NCBI GenBank assembly: GCA_946894095.1
Contig: OX335642.1
Span: 30,205,021-30,269,020, forward strand
Length of the DNA stretch: 64,000 bases
Direction of reading: 5' to 3'
Source: Incurvaria masculella
Lineage: Eukaryota; Arthropoda; Insecta; Lepidoptera; Incurvariidae
Numbering within the stretch: the first letter of the stretch is position 1; the number at the start of each line of letters is the position of its first letter. This document shows positions 60,918 to 64,000 of the stretch, one piece after another. The translations under genes were made by a program, and so were the position numbers. Under the pieces are notes generated by a model that was given only the letters and a program-made list of their open reading frames with translations, was not told where the DNA came from and made no database searches.

Positions 60918-62453
60918 GTGGTGCCGGGCTAAGTGAGGTGGTCTACTGGAGCTTCCTCCAGTGGATAAATAGCCTGGGACGATGAGAATGAAGTGATTGA
61001 CTGAGTCTTACTCTCAGCGTGTCTGATTTTATGACAAGTAATTTTTTATCAATATAGTACAGATATCACCGCAATTGAGAGGTACAGCAATTAGCATATA
61101 GCTGCGTGGGCGGTGCAGCTGTATTAGAGCAAGAACTAAATATTACATTGCATTTTTGAAAACCTCTCAAAATAGATTTAAGCCATGCGTCGTGCTCGCA
61201 TCCTGTATGACGTTAAAGCTGGCAGTGGCTGGACTGCGTAACTAGACTAGTGCAAAAAGGTATACTACTTTAAAGGTAAAGAAAATGTAATTAAATTAAA
61301 ATATCTGTACAACTCTCCTCTGTAGAGCCATAAAAAATAAGCGTCTATGATATATTGACTGAGATATTCAAAAAGCGTACTAGAAAATACTTATTCGTCT
61401 TCAATCTTCTATCATTCATATTCGTCTCTGCGTTCTGATAGTCACTAGAAAAAAATGTACTTCAAGTGCGCACTTTATTTTATGAGCCGTTCATTGTATG
61501 TTGAATGAAAAAAATAATTGGCCCACAACTATGACAATTAAGAAACGTATTGGATGTACAACAGTCAAGAAGCAATGCGAATGAGAGTTAACTGTTATGT
61601 TTTGAAAGCGATCCAAGCATTACAAGTGACGGATTAAGGCGAAATGTTTGAATTGTATTGCATTTTCACCTTTAGCTACACTCTACCTAGATAACAATAT
61701 TAACTGTCATTTAGTCTAAAGTATCAAGTAATCTCACTCCGACTGTGGAGCGATGGGGCCATATGCGCCATCAGTAGCGAGCCGTGTGGCGGCGCGGCGA
61801 CGCGCGGCGGGGTGGTACAATAAGCTAAAGTGGACGAACGGAACAGCTTGAGACAGCTCTTTTGAAATAGGTCTAGGCAGGTACGAGCAACCTGATGTCA
61901 CACAACCTATATTTACAAATTACGCAAATATACACGAACAGACTGAGCTAATATAAGTATTTTCTTAGTATATGCCAGATTATTATCTTTAAATGTATTT
62001 AATTTTTCTATGATATAATTTATAACCAATTTCTATATAGTATAACCACAGAGTCAAAATAAGTGCACATCAATTTAAAAAAATTTAATTTTGATATTTC
62101 CTGCAACAGAAAGTGTAACGACATGTTAATAACCGCAAAAGTATACATTTTCTACCCAAAAATTGTACATATGGGTCATTTTATACCCACACTCCGTAAT
62201 TTTTTTGGCAGCGAGCATGGCAGGATGGGAGTAGCAACCGAAACTTACTTGTATAGGTGCGGGGTACCCACTTTTTTATGCAAAGGTGTGGCGGCGCCGG
62301 CGGAATTCACTTTCTATCTTCTGATTTTCTCGAATTCCAACGACACGTAAACGTACGTAAGAACACGTAAGAACGTCACAGAAGGCTATTTATTTCACCG
62401 AAAATTCGATGTTGCGCGTCTCGAATTCGTAAGGGTACTAACCACGTTTTGGA
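60918..62453. other. No gene seen
   Basis: Long stretch without a recognised repeat; a short GC-rich patch at about 61770-61815 (GTGGCGGCGCGGCGACGCGC). A 95-codon frame at 62063-62350 has no motif. Confidence 0.4.
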
Positions 62454-62952
62454 TTAAGGCCCTGGTACTAGCCAAATCGCAAAGTTAGACGAGGCACCCC
62501 AAGTTAACTAACTAAGTCTGACGATTATAAGTGTCATTCTTACAATATATGATTCCTTGTCTAGGAATCAACCTATTTTCGTTAATGTATGTTTCCTTTT
62601 TCTATACAAAATACATTGCGGAAACGGTGTCCATTTCCGAACTTTTTTAACTAACTAACTAACTGTAGAACTAAATGTAGAAATCTAAAAGCAAATGGAT
62701 TTTTTTGTTTATGCATATATGCTGTTTTTGCTTATATCTAGAAATCGAATTACTTTCAGATTTCTAATGAGAAAAATCAACTTTTTTATTTTTATTATTA
62801 TTTAAATAAATGATGGAATAAAAAAATATTAACAATCCATTATCAGTCTGGAGTTCTATTTGGATTTGCTGAAGCGTTTCACTACATATTATTACATTTG
62901 TTAAAAAGTGAATTTGTATGGCGCGAATAGTTGGCTACTCCTAGCGCCTTAA
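62454..62952. mobile_element. TTAA-flanked MITE (family B), copy 3
   Basis: TTAA at 62454-62457 and 62949-62952. Ends GGCCCTGGTACTAGCCAAAT and GTTGGCTACTCCTAGCGCC. It is longer than copies 1 and 2 because of a local (AACT)n duplication with repeated ACTGTAGAACTAAATGTAG at about 62650-62680. Confidence 0.87.
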
Positions 62953-63204
62953 CTCGTGGCTCATCTGCCGCCATACGAATACGCCAAAAACAGCGAGCAC
63001 GGAAGCTGGCTGTTATTTGGGTACTCCGCGCTGCAATCATTTCAAATAAATAAAAGCTTGTAAAAAGGAAGGTCATTGAAGTTTTCAACTTGGAGTCCTT
63101 CCGCCTCCAGAAAACATTTTCAAAATTGAGATAACGCTCTGGAAAATCCATTATTGTTGACATTCGTCAGAATTTCGTCCACCTGCCAGTTTATCATTTG
63201 TCTT

Positions 63205-63385
63205 TTAGTTCGGTTTTCACCACCTCCGTGGTTTTCACCAAGTGCTGATTTATTTTAATTGACACTTAAAGGGCCTTTATTACTAATGTTGTGATTATCT
63301 TGTACTGGTATTGATTACAAGCTGCTAACGAAGGCCCTTAATATGTGGCGATTTAGCTAATCATCAGTAAGTGAAAAAGGTCCTT
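63205..63385 (+). mobile_element. Family K element, single unit
   Basis: GGTTTTCACCAAGTGCTGAT, TTTTAATTGACACTTAAAGG, GCCTTTATTACTAATG, GCTGCTAACGAAGGCCCTTA, ATATGTGGCGATTTAGC. The ends pair imperfectly. GGTTTTCACCACCTCCGTGG just before it repeats its own start. Confidence 0.78.
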
Positions 63386-63960
63386 ATTGTTTTACAAATA
63401 ATCCAATAATCAAACGCTAGACAACCTATTGCATTATAGGGTAAGCGGCTGGATAAAAAAATATAAAATCAATGGCCAAACTACCCCTAACGTCCCCTAT
63501 GGGAAGCTCACCAGTAAAATATGTGCTTTCCGGGTAAACACCGAATCGACATTTTAATCAACGAAGACCCCATAATTATGTTGCGTTCCATTTCCGTGAT
63601 TTGATCCTGATTACATTTCTTTTGTCAGCTTTATCAATATGGGAAAATTAATATTTGTATTTTACGGTAATGTTTGCTTTTCACACCCCGCACGTTACGT
63701 CAGGAACCACATCCTGGGGGAGTGAATCACGGCCAAGAGTCAACTTTTGGTTTTCGGATGACAAGATAACTTTGTATGATTGATTTATACAATTTCGGAC
63801 TAGCTGAAGTACCCGGCTCCGATGTATGGCCTTGAACATGCGAAGAAAAAATACAATTTCGAAATTAGAACAAGATGTTGTGACGCCGAATCTATGCTTT
63901 TACACCAGAGTATACTTGTAATGCTATAAATTATATTAATTTATATAATTGCATGAGTAA
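63386..63960. other. No gene seen
   Basis: Unique-looking; no supported frame. Confidence 0.35.
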
Positions 63961-64000
63961 CTTTATTAGTTGTAAGTAACTTAAACTGAGGGTTGCTGTT
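63961..64000 (-). mobile_element. Family Q 3' end, cut by the window edge
   Basis: TTTATTAGTTGTAAGTAACT then TAAACTGAGGGTTGCTGTT is the exact inverse of the Q end at 18079-18115. It continues beyond the window. Confidence 0.75.

Overview
This looks like nuclear DNA of a moth or butterfly (Lepidoptera). The pointers are a tRNA-headed SINE and a 5S-rRNA-headed SINE that share one body and tail (the arrangement I recall for the HaSE1/HaSE3 families of Helicoverpa armigera), many copies of a lepidopteran-type dispersed repeat with a CGGA/CCGT microsatellite, degenerate TTAGG arthropod telomere-type repeats, and decayed non-LTR retrotransposons. Species cannot be fixed by reading alone. I found no intact host gene. 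Almost every open frame above 60 codons falls inside a repeat or in AT-rich unique DNA with no recognisable protein.

Layout: 1-8.5 kb holds four copies of the CGGA element, SINE pieces and several fold-back (MITE-like) elements. 8.5-20 kb has more MITEs (one nested in another), the first tail-to-tail SINE pair, a TTAGG-like tract and two copies of a TTAA-flanked element with GGTGGCCC ends. 20-25 kb has a SINE interrupted by a LINE end, a LINE reverse-transcriptase C-terminus and a GC-rich LTR-like or promoter-like block. 25.3-27.1 kb is the most striking stretch: a 1.1 kb near-perfect inverted repeat and an adjoining array, with 13 exact TGACGTCA octamers. 27.8-33 kb is repeat-poor; it contains a possible coding exon on the minus strand and a CpG-rich block with NRF1-, CCAAT-, Sp1- and E2F-like motifs, so it is the best candidate for a host promoter, followed by two decayed LINE pol fragments on opposite strands. 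33.8-36.2 kb is a decayed CR1-like LINE (coiled-coil plus SGNH-esterase-like ORF1, AP-endonuclease ORF2) with a 5S-headed SINE inserted in ORF1.

36.7-48 kb is SINEs, MITEs, a LINE C-terminus and a perfect 40-bp-arm hairpin, ending in eight apparently identical 66-bp tandem units. 48.5-64 kb has more SINEs and CGGA elements, two short-word minisatellites around a duplicated CpG-rich segment, a self-complementary chimeric copy of the GGTGGCCC element, a second full 5S-headed SINE and a third TTAA-flanked MITE.

How the parts relate: the SINEs depend on LINE enzymes in trans and the MITEs on DNA transposases in trans; none of these is encoded intact here. The window records nested insertions, several of which can be ordered by comparing filled and empty copies. 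Family letters used below (A, B, C...) are my own labels, and boundaries are read by eye, good to a few bases where TTAA or arm symmetry fixes them and to tens of bases otherwise.
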